A stretch of DNA of 64,000 nucleotides, from NCBI GenBank assembly GCA_036971715.1, contig JAVHJL010000006.1, positions 1,302,001 through 1,366,000 on the forward strand. Reading direction: 5' to 3'. Numbering within the stretch: position 1 is the stretch's first letter; every line of letters begins with the position of its first letter. Positions 1 through 12,701 of the stretch are shown here, piece by piece. The position numbers and the translations under genes were made by a program. The stretch is from Arthrobotrys musiformis (Eukaryota; Ascomycota; Orbiliomycetes; Orbiliales; Orbiliaceae). Below the pieces are notes generated by a model. That model worked only from the letters and a program-made list of their open reading frames with translations. It ran no database searches and was not told where the DNA came from.

Positions 1-1111
1 GATTCCATCGAGAAGGATCTCTAGCAACTTTTACCGGAGTTATGTAATTCGCCTCCAGTTTCTAATCTTAACTTTTTCGATGATATGGTGCTCGGTAGGG
101 TTTAAGCTTACCCTTGCACCTGTGGATGCAGGCGCGCATGTATATCCGGTACCTGAAACTCGGGCCCTCTTTTCCGAGTTTGGTTCGATCCCGTCTCCGG
201 TGGGAGCTTGTCGGTTGGTATAACTGGTAGCTAGAGGAGAGATTGTATGTATGGAATATCTGTGCGTGCACGTGTTAGGATTATTCTTGCGGGCCCGTTG
301 TGGTGAAACGGTGGAAGTCATTGGGGGTTTTTGATATTTGTGGGTTCTTAAAATAGTATTTTGGCCTTGTCTCTTACCCAGGCCTAGGAGATTCTAGCCA
401 TGAGATCGAGCTCTAGCTTGCGGGAGGTTGGTTGACACATTGGGGTATCATGTGTTCTTGGATTGAGGGATGGGGTCCGGACATACATCGCGAGGGCTAT
501 CTGCTATACTAGTCTAGATCTTGACATTGCATTGCATTGTGATTGTGACTGCGATTGAGTGGATGGATAAAATCACCGAACGGGGAGGAGATAAGGGCCC
601 GAAAGGTGAGGTCCAAAAATATCACCTCCTCCACTCCAATTTTCGAGATGGTACTAGTTTTCTGTCAACATCGGAATATGGAGGTGGCGAATATGCGGAC
701 TACATTGTTCATTATTCACAGCGAGCCGTTTGCACGGGCCCGAAGTCCCTCGTGTGCAGGTAATACTAGCTAACAGTCATCATCGGATACTTCCACGATT
801 CTACCGTTCCGTGAATAGAACGGATTGAGTACGATGATGCTGGAGTTTGCTAAACATGGACTCCGCTGACCTGGCCCGACACGGCTCTCAATATCGGAGA
901 TATCAACTTCTCGATATCAATGATGATAGTAAGTTCTACTGATCAAAGTAACATAAATAAGATCAAGATATCCTCTTCAATCCAGTCTCTCCTCCTCACC
1001 ATTCATCAGAATATCCATTCCTTCAATATTTACATCTTTACTTTCAAAATTCTCTTCTCTCAAATCGACACCACCTTCAATAATCACACCCCCCCCCCCC
1101 CCTCAAGAACA
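1..1111. other. Gene-free leader region
   Basis: I see no convincing gene here. The open frames are short and lack recognisable domains. The last 170 bases (about 945-1111) are strongly CT-rich and end in a run of 14 C (1089-1102) just before the start codon at 1112, which is the usual look of a filamentous-fungal 5' leader. Confidence 0.5.
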
Positions 1112-1376
1112 ATGAAGCTCGACAAAGTCGAACTCGGTGTGCTACTCGGCGTCCTCGGCGTGGGCTTCCTCGCGTTCATGATTATGTTTTACAAATTCGG
1201 CTGGTTGGGGTTTAAGTGCGTGCGCAGGGAGGATAAGAACGTCAAGGAGCTTTCTAGCATCGAATCCAAGGAGATTTCTTGTGAGTTTACCCTTTCATAA
1301 TTACAACCTTCTCGCGACAGAGATGGGGATTAGAACGGTTTTTGATTGACTGGTGAGGATGGGTTTAGCGGTTTAA
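1112..1376 (+). CDS. Small single-pass membrane protein, unknown function
   Basis: Two exons (1112-1280 and 1369-1376) encode 58 aa. The intron (1281-1368) has a GTGAGT donor and a TTTAG acceptor, and the second exon supplies only two codons and the stop. The protein has a short charged N-terminus (MKLDKVE), one hydrophobic helix at about residues 8-30 rich in Gly, Leu and Val, then a basic patch (CVRRE) and a Ser/Glu tail. This looks like a single-pass membrane protein with its tail in the cytosol. The start was chosen because it follows a long CT-rich leader with an AACAATG context. I do not recognise a family. The main doubt is the very short last exon; without splicing the frame stops at 1300 and adds only a few residues. 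Confidence 0.5.
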
Positions 1377-2283
1377 ATGCTCTATCGGACTTGCGCATGG
1401 TACGGCATCACGGATAAAGACAGTCAGCCAAATGACATTTCATACTTTTTTCATATCAACTTTTTATACGACGGCTCTTGCACAATACGCATATACGGTC
1501 AACGGTCTCTTCGGGCTATCACACTACTCTTTTGCGCAGGAGCGGGCAATATCCAATATTTGACGTTGATATGAAAAAGAACACGCGGTTGATTTTTGCT
1601 GGAAGATGTGGTTTTTTGTGTGTGGTCATTTTTCTTCTTTTCCATTCTACTATTTCGGAATTTTTATATACTCTCTCCGATTTTTTTTTAGCTTATGGCT
1701 TAAGAAAGGACGAGGGTGGATTCTATGGTTTTATTTGGCTTCTTACGCTCTTTTAATCTGTCCAAATATCCGAGTTTCGGGTGTATATGCGGCTCTGGCT
1801 CGTGTATATCCGGTTTTTATATCTTGGAAATTTTCACGGAAAAAAATGATAACTTCTTATTTACCCTTCGACCATGCCCTCTTTTTTTCGATAAACTTAA
1901 TTTATGAGACTACCGTGTTAACATTTACGCAAGGCCGATGCCGGTTCAAAAGTAGATTTTTTCATGAGGCTCAACTGTTTGGTCGGCCCTCCGGCGCGGC
2001 TGTGGGTTCTCGCGATCCTGTGGTAGTTTGAGTCATACCCCTGTCCATCACTTGTATAAAGTAAGGGGATATCCCACCCCTACTTTCTTATGGGATGCTT
2101 TTACTATAATTTTTATGAAGTGGTGGTAGGGATGTAGAAGCGGTGGGGGAAGAAATACGTTGCTAATGGGGTGTGGTATCGTACATGTTCATAAAATCAT
2201 AGGAATACAGTCTCGACTTCGTCGTCTTCTCTTATTCAAATACTTTTTCTTTCTTTCTCTTAGGTGTCAATAATAATAAATAC
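1377..2283. other. Intergenic, between + and - genes (convergent)
   Basis: This stretch holds the 3' ends of two convergent genes. Open frames on the + strand (for example 1606-2031) are rich in Phe and Ser from T-rich DNA and show no domain, so I treat them as chance. No gene is supported. Confidence 0.5.
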
Positions 2284-4005
2284 CTAGGAGCTCATGGATC
2301 TTCTCTTGATCTGGACGATAGGTCCCTTCTTGGTCCCGACGAAGTGATCATCCATCTCCCATCCACCCTCCAGATCCTCTCCAACTTTCCTCAACTGCTG
2401 CTCTTGAGGGTTCGAAACGTCGAATTCCCACACGATTCTCGCGAGGGTGATTTTCATCTCCATCAACGCTAGTCCCTTTCCGATACACCCCCTTGGTCCG
2501 ATGCTGAATGGACAATACGCCTTTCGGGCTTTATCCACGTCCACCTTGGTGATATGGCCGATACTGGGGATGGTTTCACCTTCGATCCATCTTTCTGGGA
2601 TGAATTCTTCGGGTCGGGGGTAGGCTTCCGGATGTCTGTGGATGGAGTAGATGGGTGTACCGACGTCCACGCCCGCGGGGATGAATTTACCATCGATGGT
2701 TAAACCGCCAGTCAGGACTTCACGGGGTAATCCGCCGGGAACGGAGGGGGAGATTCTCATCGCCTCATCGATGACGGCTTTTAGGTAGGTACATTCGTTT
2801 AACTTTGCGCCGCTGACGATTTCTTCGATATCTGCGAATGCGGTGCGGATTTCGGATTGCAGACGTTGGAGGCAGTTTGGGTTCCTGACGAGCCAGAAGA
2901 CTGCGGCGGCGAGGGCGGTGGAGGTGGTATCGCTGCCGGCGACCATGAGGACGTTGCTTTCGCTCCAGAGTTCTGGCATGGTGAGTTTTTCACCGGTTTC
3001 CGGGTCGGTGGCGTTGAGGAGGTAGTAGAAGAAGTCTTTGCGGGCGGTGTGGCCGAGGTCGGTACGTTCCTTTGCGCGCTGGGTGGCCTGTTGGCGGGAT
3101 TTCATGATGAAGTTCCAGCGGTCGCGGGTGATTTTGGGGATTACGATTTGGTCCAGGTGGTGGGTGTCTAGTGGGAGCCAAAGGCCGCACTGTTTTGCGA
3201 TATATCAGTATATGTGTGGGTATAAGGGGAAGAATGGGGGGGCCTCACCAAGAAATGACGTTGAGCGGCTCTATCGACCAGCTCGGGGAGATGTCTATTC
3301 CCCGTACCCTCCAGTAACTCGAACGACTTTCCGAAGCAGAGAAAACCCAATACGTCAAAAGTCAAGTAATTGAACCAATTGGCCATATTCCTCAACTTGG
3401 CGGTACCCTTCTCATCTTGAGAATCGCCATCGACATCCTTCGGCGCATCGATCATTTGCTTTTGGAAAAACCTAATCCTATCGAGAATCAGATCCTCCAT
3501 GCCCTTGAGAGCGGACTCGCTAAACGCCTGCGACAGAATCCGACGTTTCCGTCCATGGGCAACTTTATCGATCCCACTGTGGGTGTTGGGATTCGATTTG
3601 ATGGCTGGGAAGGCGGTGTAGAATCTGCCTTTGCGGATTTGTTTGCTGTATCCGTAGATTTCATGGAGTGCCGTGGGGGAGTTGATGGAAATGTAGTTTG
3701 GGGTTACGCGGACGTGGGTGCCGTATTGCATGTGGAGGTCGTGCACCCAGAGGTGACGTTTGCCCGTCATACCGTGGTACAGGGAAACTAGCGGCGTAAT
3801 GCGGCATAGGAATGGGCCTGGGATGTGACGTGCTGGGTGCAGGAAGAGGTTGTAGAATGCGAGGCCGAAGAGCTTTTTTGAACGGTTAGTAAAATTCTGT
3901 ATAAAATCTCGATTGAGAGAAGAGTCGCCATCTTACATAGAGGAAGCAAGTGGCCAGCAGCGATGCTATAATGTATAGCGGGCTGGAGAGGATGATGGCA
4001 AGCAT
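2284..4005 (-). CDS. Cytochrome P450 monooxygenase
   Basis: Three exons (3937-4005, 3249-3872, 2284-3189) encode 532 aa, a normal length for a microsomal fungal P450. Residues 1-25 form an N-terminal membrane anchor, followed by a proline hinge (HIPGPF). The oxygen-binding I-helix motif AGSDTT lies at about 315-320 and the K-helix EAMR (ExxR) at 373-376. PERW follows, and the haem loop FSIGPRGCIGKGLA carries the axial Cys at about 466. All key residues are present, so the enzyme should be active as a haem-thiolate monooxygenase at the ER, using a P450 reductase. It resembles the proteins often labelled benzoate 4-monooxygenase-like; the substrate cannot be read from sequence. Introns of 64 and 59 nt have GTAAG and GTGAGG donors. 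No polyketide synthase, peptide synthetase or terpene synthase lies nearby. Confidence 0.93.
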
Positions 4006-4170
4006 GGTTGGTGACGCCTTTTTACTTCGGAGAAGTATTAGGTTGTATGCATCAAATGGCAACGTTAACAGCAGCAATCAATTAAATCGATTAATCAACT
4101 GTCCGCATGAGATGGTAAAGAAGAGGAAAGAGGAAAAGCTGTCGAGGAGGAAGAAAGAATGCGAAGACGG

Positions 4171-4190
4171 GGAGATATTTATATATCTCC
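4171..4190 (-). promoter_or_regulatory. TATA element of the P450 gene inside an inverted repeat
   Basis: On the minus strand TATATAAATA lies at 4176-4185, about 170 nt upstream of the P450 start. It is framed by 8-bp inverted arms (GGAGATAT at 4171-4178, ATATCTCC at 4183-4190). The TATA role is inferred from position and sequence. Confidence 0.45.
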
Positions 4191-5476
4191 CTCCAGAGCT
4201 GAGCATCCTCCCAAAACGTAACTTTTACCCCAGAATTTCAATCGATTCAGAGTTCGATCGCCTATAATTAAAGACATTACCAAGGAACACGGTGACATTT
4301 TTTCCTTCCTTTCGCAAAAAAAAGGTGCAACGGCTGAACTGTGGGAGCTCTCGAACCAGCTAAAACCTACGATATGTTATACATTCCGGCAAAGGCAAGG
4401 TCCTTTTTTCCATCAATGTCTCCGGACATTGTATTGTCTCGGGTAGGCTGCAATGTGATGTGATGAGATGGAGCTCGCTTTGCTTCGGCTTAAGAAAAAC
4501 GAATTTAACTCTCGCTCCCTAGAGTTCACCACGTGAGGCCCCGCAATTGCAACGATGGACAACGGTTAGTTCCCCACAGGGCCTGACCTGGCCATGGGAT
4601 TACTGATAGTTGGTTCAAAGTTGCAAGTTCCGGGTATGCCTTCTTGCCCAATTATGGTCGCTGGCTTTCAAAGCAGTCTTTTTCTTGTCCCGAGCTTAGC
4701 TTAGCTTTTTGGGAGGCCTTTCGTTTTAGCGCATGCGGGGGGGTTGGAATTGGAACTAGTTTGACCGCAAGCTGCCAGTGTCTCTTTGACATGACTGGGT
4801 TTCGAAACGTCCCGGAGGTCTAAAAAATCTTCCATTTCGGCTCGATTTGAGCGATGGATATTGCGAGGTAACAGATGGGATTGTCCCGGGCTTCGCTCGA
4901 GTCGAGCTCAAGTCTTTAGTGGTCCGGTTCAAGTCCCAAGTGGTCTGGGAGGGTGCTATTTCGAGATAATAGCGCGATGGAGCTTTTGGTCTCGAGACTA
5001 AGATTTTCGGTGCACCCTGTTGGATATTTCCATTATCAACACAAATTTGCTCAAGTGACGTTAGAGCGTTAGTCGCAAAAGTTGATCCTTGGATCCTGCT
5101 AATCAATTTCCGAGCGAGCAAATGGAATGCGGTAGATGCTTTAGCATTAAAATTAGAGGCCTAGTAATACACATTATAGAAGGGTTAAAAAGAAAATAAA
5201 GAAGGCGGAGATGATTGGAAAAGTGGTAAAGAAAGAAAGAAAATGGTACATATCTTACAATTATGTCAAAAAAATAAATCACATTTACCAATAAAAGAAA
5301 AGTCCAGTTTAAAGCCAATAGGAACAGAAAGGAAAGACAAAAAAAAAGAAAAAGCTACATATGCGCATATGCATGAGGACATGCAGAAACGGAATCTGTC
5401 GTACGTAAATTCTCAACCGGAACATCCCGACCCATTAAAAACCTCCTCGAACAAAGAGAAAGCCCCAAATTTAAAA
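4191..5476. other. Intergenic, no gene supported
   Basis: This lies upstream of the P450 and downstream of the 404-aa gene. Short open frames on both strands (for example 4756-5121 and 5103-5318) have no domain-like features. There is a 14-bp perfect palindrome CATATGCGCATATG at 5358-5371 inside a 20-nt alternating purine-pyrimidine stretch (5356-5375). Confidence 0.5.
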
Positions 5477-6833
5477 TCAACCCCTTCGTTGCGCGCACAA
5501 TGTGAACGGGCAACTCCCATCAGACTGGTTGCCTTCGTGCCATGCATATTGATTCTGAAGCTCCAAAAAGCTATCGATATGGATCTGCCCTTCATGTCTA
5601 CCCTTAGTGCACACATGCGAAAGGTAAAAACTCGTAAAATCGACGAGGCCAGGCCATGGGAGCTCGTGTCCGATCCACAAGGGATTGGTAAAGGTTTCGT
5701 CATAAATTGCAATATCTCCAACGGCAGGGGAAGCAGGTGAGATTCCGCCGACAGCATCCGAAAATGTATAATCGGTCCCCATGGCACTATCGATGTCGAG
5801 ATCGAGGCCGCCGCCATGATGGGCGTATGCGCCGAAGCTTGGCGCGTACGCACGGGACGGGCGGGACGAAGTTGCAGGGGTGGTATTACTGCTGCTGCTG
5901 GAAGAAGAAGGGGGGGTGAACCCTGTGTCCACGGTTCGCGGAGTTCGTTCGAATGAGGGTAGCTGGAGATTCTGCCTGTTTCTTCGATTGCCAGCAGAGG
6001 AGCCAGGAGGGCTCGCACGGTCTCCAGAAAGGCTATAAATGCGGTTGAGAACAGCTTCTCTGGTGTCTTGGTTCCCGATGGAGTCGATGAAACGGGTCAC
6101 ATCGTCACCATCGACGGATGAGGATTCGAGAACGCTCATTATCATGTCATTGATAACATAATCTAGAAAAGTAGATATATGTTAGCATCGAAATATCAAA
6201 CATAAATCGAGAGTTGGATTTCGTGATCCTACATTTATTGTTAGGCGGTCGGATCCTCGGAAATAAGGTGGCCCAGACCTCATCCCAACCCATGTTTTTA
6301 TCGAACTGGCCAGGCGGGATGGTATTATCCTTAAAATGGTGTTTAAGATGTGCGTATCTATGCCAAAAATCAGCAATTGCCCTCCTACTATATTAACTTT
6401 CCATACGTAGCTCTCGAAACCGGACTTACTTGAGATCTGATGATCGGCCATGAACATGCATACAATCAGCGTACTTGACAGGGTCGAGTTTAAAAAACCA
6501 GCAAGCATAGTCTGAGCTATTAGACGCTCTCGCCTTCGCTCTCGAGCTGGAAGATGGTATGTAATTAGGATACTCAGCGCCCTCATCGTCTTCACCGTCA
6601 TCTTGGTCATGGTTCGCTCTGGATTTCGAAGACCTCGATCCCTTACCCTGTCCTCCACCACTTCTAGAATAACTGTACGCACCGGCCTCAGAAGACCGTT
6701 GGCGGTAGCCCCGGCTGCTACCATCACCGGAGGCCTGCCTGACACCAGAGACCATACTATAGTCCATTTCCACTGATGTCGGCAGGCCTCCATAGCTCAT
6801 GGCTGCCGCCGCGGGACCCCTATGATAGCTCAT
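5477..6833 (-). CDS. CWF/LKH degenerate zinc-finger-like protein (404 aa)
   Basis: Three exons (6430-6833, 6233-6357, 5477-6162) give 404 aa. The splice sites restore a continuous domain at residues about 108-185. YACWFFKLDP is followed by a second Cys 13 residues after the first (C-x12-C), then DLKYAHLKHHF, then a WDEVWATLFPR block. The pattern recalls the ascomycete family with a FACPFYK...LKEH variant C2H2 finger, but the usual CPRC continuation is missing. The N-terminus (1-105) is Ser/Gly/Arg-rich and disordered with an acidic patch. After the domain comes a Ser/Pro-rich stretch and an unrecognised C-terminus. The same arrangement is found in the 562-aa gene at 12.7 kb, so the two are paralogues on one strand. 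A role in nucleic-acid or protein binding is plausible but not shown. Both introns (72 and 70 nt) have clean GT-AG ends. Confidence 0.8.
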
Positions 6834-6946
6834 AACAAAAATTTATTTGCCACAGCTGGAGCTTATTGGTATGAAAAGGCTAATGCCTTAGGGAATTAAT
6901 ATTCCTGGGATTGCGATTGAAGGACTGCAGGTGTTTGTGTTACCCG

Positions 6947-6952
6947 TTTATA
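6947..6952 (-). promoter_or_regulatory. TATA box of the 404-aa gene
   Basis: TATAAA on the minus strand lies about 115 nt upstream of the start codon at 6833. The assignment rests on position and sequence only. Confidence 0.4.
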
Positions 6953-8193
6953 CCCTGCTGCTGCCTGTGTCCGCACTCGCAACAAGTAAACTCGCGCCAG
7001 TCCAGGAAATACCACCCTCTGCGTTACTACGATGAGCAAGAGCTTAATAGTTGGAGCAATTCAATTTGAAAAATCAAAAATATTGATGCTGATCCTGTTG
7101 CTACCGAAATATGTAGTCCAAAGGCAAGGAATAACAGTAACTTGAAGAAACTGATGCTGATGATTCTGCAGGATCGTTCAGAATGTTTGGTTCTAGGCGA
7201 GCACCTTTTAAACCAGGGACACTAGGCAGGATATATGTCTGAATAGGGGGCCTGATGTTAGCTTGGTCTTTAAATCAATCTGATTTTTTGTTTTTTTGCT
7301 CGTAAGGCTTATGGCTCTCGAGCTGGACCGACGTAGCACTTTGTGGTGTTAGGACGGAAGCACCGTACACCAATGCAAAAGCCCAGCAATAAGGATCCAA
7401 AACCCACGCTCTACGTCAAAAAGAAGAAGGGTAATCCAGATTACGTACCCAACAGAGCGCACGAGTTCAGCGAAACTGACTAGTACTCTTTTTTTCAAAA
7501 ATTTGTCCTATTTTATTTCCGAGGATTCGAGTTCAAAATAGAATGAAAAAAAATTGTTCATGCGATCTTTTTGACGATATTATATCTTGGCCTTGGCTCG
7601 TGCTCGTAGCTTGAATGGCTCAGAACGAATAATTGTTTTCAGGTTTATAGCTGGGCCGCGCCGCTGTGTTGCGTGCAGAACAGCTTCGGTTTCCCCGGAA
7701 TATATTCGATCAACCAGAGTTTAATTATAACGATGAGCTTGGGATATACTATTATGAGAGAGGGGAGCTTGAGATAGTGATCTAGATCATGAACGTCGGT
7801 CTGAAATTCTTAAGATCTTGAGGGGAATTTTGAAGGAAAAGAAGAAGAGGCCCCACGAGATTTATATACATTCAATATTCCATACGAAACAGTGAATGAC
7901 AGTCAGTATACTAGCTAGTAGGAGGCCGGCAAGTACAAGCCCTCCATGAAGATTCTAGTCACACGTTGCAAAGGGAAAGGAAGCGCGAGAGCTGCGTCGC
8001 AGGATAACCCTCCTCCTCGAGCTCACCCAGGCCAGCGCGGCGAAAGACTGTAGCTTGCATATTCTCTTTTCTCCATCTCCACCGTTAAAATTGTTACTTC
8101 AGTTCTCTTGTCCAATGGTATAATTGCATGGAATGACTGTTTAACGCTTGAACGGGGATTCCGTACCCAAAAGAGATGGAAGGGAGGGAAAGG

Positions 8194-8217
8194 AAAAAAA
8201 AAAAAAAAAAAAAAAAA
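8194..8217 (+). repeat. A24 homopolymer
   Basis: A run of 24 A in intergenic DNA preceded by a purine-rich stretch. It could be a slippage site or the remains of a poly(A) tail; no flanking element is visible. Confidence 0.9.
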
Positions 8218-9196
8218 GCATCTTCGTAAGTCAATTACTATAGAGACTAGTCTAATTAATGACCAGGAGGCTCAGGCCCAGAAGGGCTCAGTACAAACAT
8301 CTCAATGGACAGCTCCATACACTAACAATGTATACATCGCATATTGTCCATTCTCAGGAACCTGAGAGATTCATTCTTGGCAGCAGGGATAATCGCCTCG
8401 CATCCTCCAGCCTATCAGCACAGCCGTTGCAAAAAAGTGGATCCCTTCTTTTTTTCCCTTCCACCCCACTGACCCTTCTTAGAAGACGAAGACAGGTTCT
8501 CTAGAGGCGAGCAACATGACATCATTCCCCTGTTAGACCCTGCGGATAAGCTTATATTCTTCGCGGATTATAAACCTTTTTCTTTATTGACTTCGATTTC
8601 GTGGTCTTTCGCAGGATCTGGATTTCCTCCTGCCTATGCAATGCCGGACGTATTGTACGCTATGACAGTTCCCAATTATGAGGGTTGACGGCCGAAACCT
8701 TGGAATACCCCAGCGCCAGCTGGCTGTTGCGGCGTGTTCGAGGCTACGCTGTACATGTACGCGCCTCCTCTGCCGAAGGAGAAGAAGAAAAACATCAAAT
8801 CTACGATAAACTTCTTATGATGATCTTCCGTCGTTTTGGGTTTGAAGCAATTGTCGTCTCAGCAGGTGCTGAGCTTTTCAAAGGCTGTCGCTTTTCGACA
8901 GCCCACCGGATCCACGGATGTTCCCGAGCTAACAGCGATTGTATCAGCGAATGCTACCAAATTAACTTGCACTTGGGATACATGCACACCTCGTAACCGA
9001 TTCCTTCAAATGCACCAGCTTATACATACCCCGTATATACATCTTCGCGACGAGCGATGTGAGGCATTGCGCAAAATCGGGGTACATACAAACACTGCCC
9101 TACGTGACCCCCCCGCAAATACTTTGGCAAGATGCGCTCATATGATGAACTCAACAAACGGGTTACATGCGGTTGGATATCCAATATCTCGAGAGA

Positions 9197-9220
9197 TTTT
9201 TTTTTTTTTTTTTTTTTTTT
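9197..9220 (+). repeat. T24 homopolymer
   Basis: A run of 24 T in gene-free DNA, followed directly by an A-rich stretch. No target-site duplication or element body is evident. Confidence 0.9.
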
Positions 9221-12200
9221 AAACAAAAAAAACAGACTGCGACTAGCTACTAGTGTAGGATTCTGGAACTCGTATAGACACTGCAAGGCTCAATAAATCC
9301 GTGAGCGAAGTGCGCCTGGATCAAAAGGAAAAAAGTCTATCCCATTGGATTCATGAATTTGAAATTTTGTGCTTGAGGTTCAAACGACGTCATAACTAGC
9401 TGTTGGGCAAAAATAACGATTTAACTGACGGAACCTATAACCGTCAGTGTACCGTGGAAACCCGGTACCCGAGTACATGGGTTTTTCCAGCTCAGCCGAC
9501 CACTAACCAGTTAATCCATCTGTCTTGAAGTAACAGCTCCACCCAACGTTGAGGCAAAACGAAAAGCATTCTAGGGTTCCATCAGATAGTATGGCAGAAA
9601 CCGTAGGCACGTGGACTTAAGAGAAGAAAGTGATGATATCGATATATCTGTATGTCATATCGGACCATGGCAGGTTCGACCCTGTGCTTTTTTTGGTATG
9701 TATGGGATCGGGAGATCTGAGTGCGAAGTGGGGCCCTCCCGGGACTGTGCCAAGATACCTTAAAATTGTTGGAGTTCTAGACTGCTTCTATGTGGAAGGC
9801 AAAACCTGAGATTTTACCTAGGTTTGTAAGGCGGCTGGTCACTATGCTGGTATTCCTTTGCAACCATGCCCCCGGAATTTTGCTTAGAGATAAAAGAAAG
9901 CTCACGGGTAAGGAAAAAGGAAAGAAATATAGTGTTGTATGAACAGCCCCGTTGGGGGGTTTGACGAGCCTAATCCTTCCCTGGTCTATTGATCTTGCAA
10001 GCTTGGCTCGCAGCGCGCAGCTGTAAGACACACATAGGGAAAATCAAAGAGCGGGCCTGGGTTAGTCTGTTCGGCAGCTAAACGATCTCTCCTTGTTCGT
10101 ATTGGTAAAGCAGGGTCTGGAGGATTTGTTTTTATTTTTATTCTTGTCGATTTTCCTTTAAGTTCGATGCAGACTCGTTTGCAATATGCAATCACATGGG
10201 TCCTTCGGCGCTCTAAAGCAAGGACGGCCGGATCACGCCACAATTATGCTGCTAGCTGTTATACAAAAACGATAATAATCGAGTTATCAGAAAGGTACTG
10301 AGGTACTTGAGGGATTAGAAGCTACATAGAAGGGCCATTACTTCGTGAATTCAGGTGATCAGCTGATCTAGGTGGAAGACGTGCCATCTAACTGCAGCTA
10401 CCGCTGATCCAACCCTCATCTAAGTGACCTTATGCATCATCTGGGATTCAGCGGTGGAAGTATACAGAGAAGATATCACCCAAAGCGTGCTTCAAGACTT
10501 AAAAAGAAAAAAGCGCGCTAGTACTCAGCTCTGAGGCAGCGTTTTTCGGCCGGTGTTACGATAAGATCGTATGATACTTCTCCAAGCCCCGGTTTCAAAA
10601 TCGGTTTTGCCACATGCACAGTCGAGACGAATTCAAAAGAGTTTCTGTCGCCCGAAGTTTTGTTCGAAGGAAGCAAACGTGCCCTCTTGCATACTACCCA
10701 TCCAACAATCGTCATCAATACATCCGCTGGCCGTTTCGTTTAGTGAGACCCATTCGGGTCACCTGAAAGGGTTCCGTCTTTATTTCCCCCACTTCCGAAA
10801 TAAAACAGGTAATCTGTAACGCAAGCAACTTACTCATGTACGGCGACGTTTCAGGCTCCGCAATGTAATGTATGTAAATAGATCGTTAGGACGACGAGTA
10901 GGAAATGCTGAGGGATCTTTGTCTCGTGCCTCTGTGAATAAGTGTATGCATAAGTCAAATAAGCCTACACCCCCAACAATTGCCAATCAGCCAATGCTTG
11001 TGGTTCGAGCTGTTCACATGTGCCTAGCTTAGCGAGACGTGAACAACAGCCGCTGGCCGCCCGGAGAATATTCGCCGGACATGATTGCTAGCTACTACAC
11101 ATGAACCGTTCGAACCCCAATTGCATAGGTCATCTCTTTACCCATTTTTAGGAAATGACTTTCACGCACGGTCCCGTGGACCAACGTTAGCTACTTACTT
11201 TCTCCTTCCGCCACCACCAACGTTTTCGCAACAGCGCAGCCTTTTTTTCGCGAATTCGCGCGGGATCATACTTCGGGTAAGATAAGTATTATGATGCCAA
11301 AAATCTCACATTTGTGATAAAACGTCCCAAACGATACGTATAAGGTTATCAATCGGAGTTAATACCTCCACGCTTGATGCGAGGACAGCTGTTAACGCTA
11401 TTTTAGTCACTTTTGCTTCTAGCCCTTCATATTTGAAAAATTTTAGGACATGAACACGTCGTCGAATGACGATATAAGGTACTTCAGCTAGTGAATTTAA
11501 ACCTGCATGCAGATGTACATCATTTGTCTTAAATACAGGGTTGCATAAGCAAAATAACTAAGCTTACAGCAAAAGAAAAACATAGCTAAACGAAGAAGAA
11601 TGATAAATATCGGATTTTCGTTATGGTTATTCTAGAAGAGAAGAAGATGGAGGGGTGTGGGGGAGGGTTCAAGGTGGATACTCGGCTATCCGGGAAGTGC
11701 ATACCCCGGAAAAAGGAATATCCATCCACGAGATTCGAAGCTTCGAGGTTGCCTTTCATCCGATGTTAATTTTCTTTGGTCTCGTCGGTCGGAGTATAGT
11801 ATACTCTCCATGTAGGACCCGTTTTGCAACTCCCCTACTCTATCTTCTCACCTCGACCAATGTTTTTAATATTTTTTTCAATATTTTTTATTTTTCGCCC
11901 TCCTTTTACTGAATGTTTTAACGATGAACTCCCGATTACCCTTTTAATGCACTTTTGTTAAAGGAAAGAAGAGAGGAAGGAAGAGAAAAAGAAAAAGAAA
12001 AGAAAAAAGAAAAAAGAAGAAAGACCCATCAACAAGAAAAAAAGATTGTAAGAGAAAGAGAAAGAAAAGACGAGTAAGGAAGAAAAGTAGTGATGATACT
12101 ATGGAGTCTCTGCAATGCGAAGACATCTTTAGTGTGTGCGCTTCTCATCCCAAATCCGCTGCCCCGTAAACAAAATCCCTTTTAAAGGGGAGCCTCAGGG

Positions 12201-12701
12201 ATCCTGACAGCCAAAGGATCCGTGAAGCCCTCCACCAACTTGTGTTGTGGGATTTGCGAGGTGACGTTGGGATGTTACACAGGAGCAACGGGTCCCCTAC
12301 CAGGCGGGCCTGCGCACGCGGGAAACGAGTGCGACTAGCCGGGCCTCGGTATATACGTTTGTGTATCGGACCGTCCTGCGAATCGATATTTTTACTATAC
12401 AGCCCCAAAACTTGGCCGAAGCCTAAGCCGTGAACTGTACAGATAAGTACGGTGGTATGGTGGAGTATCGAAAAGGTAGGTATCATCTTAGAGTCCAAAA
12501 AAGGCATCTAGAAGTCCCCAGAAAGATGTCAGCATGAGTGGATTAGGCCGAATACGAAGCTGCGCCTTCCAACGACAGGATAAGAGGAAACTTACACCAA
12601 CTGTGGTGCCTGTTGGCCCCCATAGCTTCCCTCCTATTATATTGTCTCCAAATGAAGACCCATCCCCTTTCGAATTTTAATCAAAGCAATGGTGGCGAGC
12701 C

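Larger units (their letters stand above)
6834..12701. other. 5.9-kb gene-poor region between the paralogous pair
   Basis: I find no supported gene. Open frames (8108-8365, 8685-9222, 9777-10243, 10571-10819, 12145-12507) show neither domains nor consistent coding bias, and several run through homopolymers. The region holds an A24 tract, a T24 tract and purine-rich DNA around 11,960-12,070. The first 120 bases are the promoter of the 404-aa gene. A gene made of many short exons or a non-coding transcript cannot be excluded by reading alone. Confidence 0.45.

Noticed and set aside
2284..4005. P450 gene as part of a secondary-metabolite cluster
   Set aside because: No backbone enzyme, transporter or pathway regulator is found within the window; the neighbours are a zinc-finger-like gene and a small membrane protein.
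9666..9690. T-arm-like sequence GCAGGTTCGACCCTG followed by a T run, suggesting a tRNA end
   Set aside because: No A-box, anticodon arm or pairing acceptor stem can be found in the preceding 80 bases. Other GGTTCGA matches (for example 182, 4926, 16796) also fail to fold.
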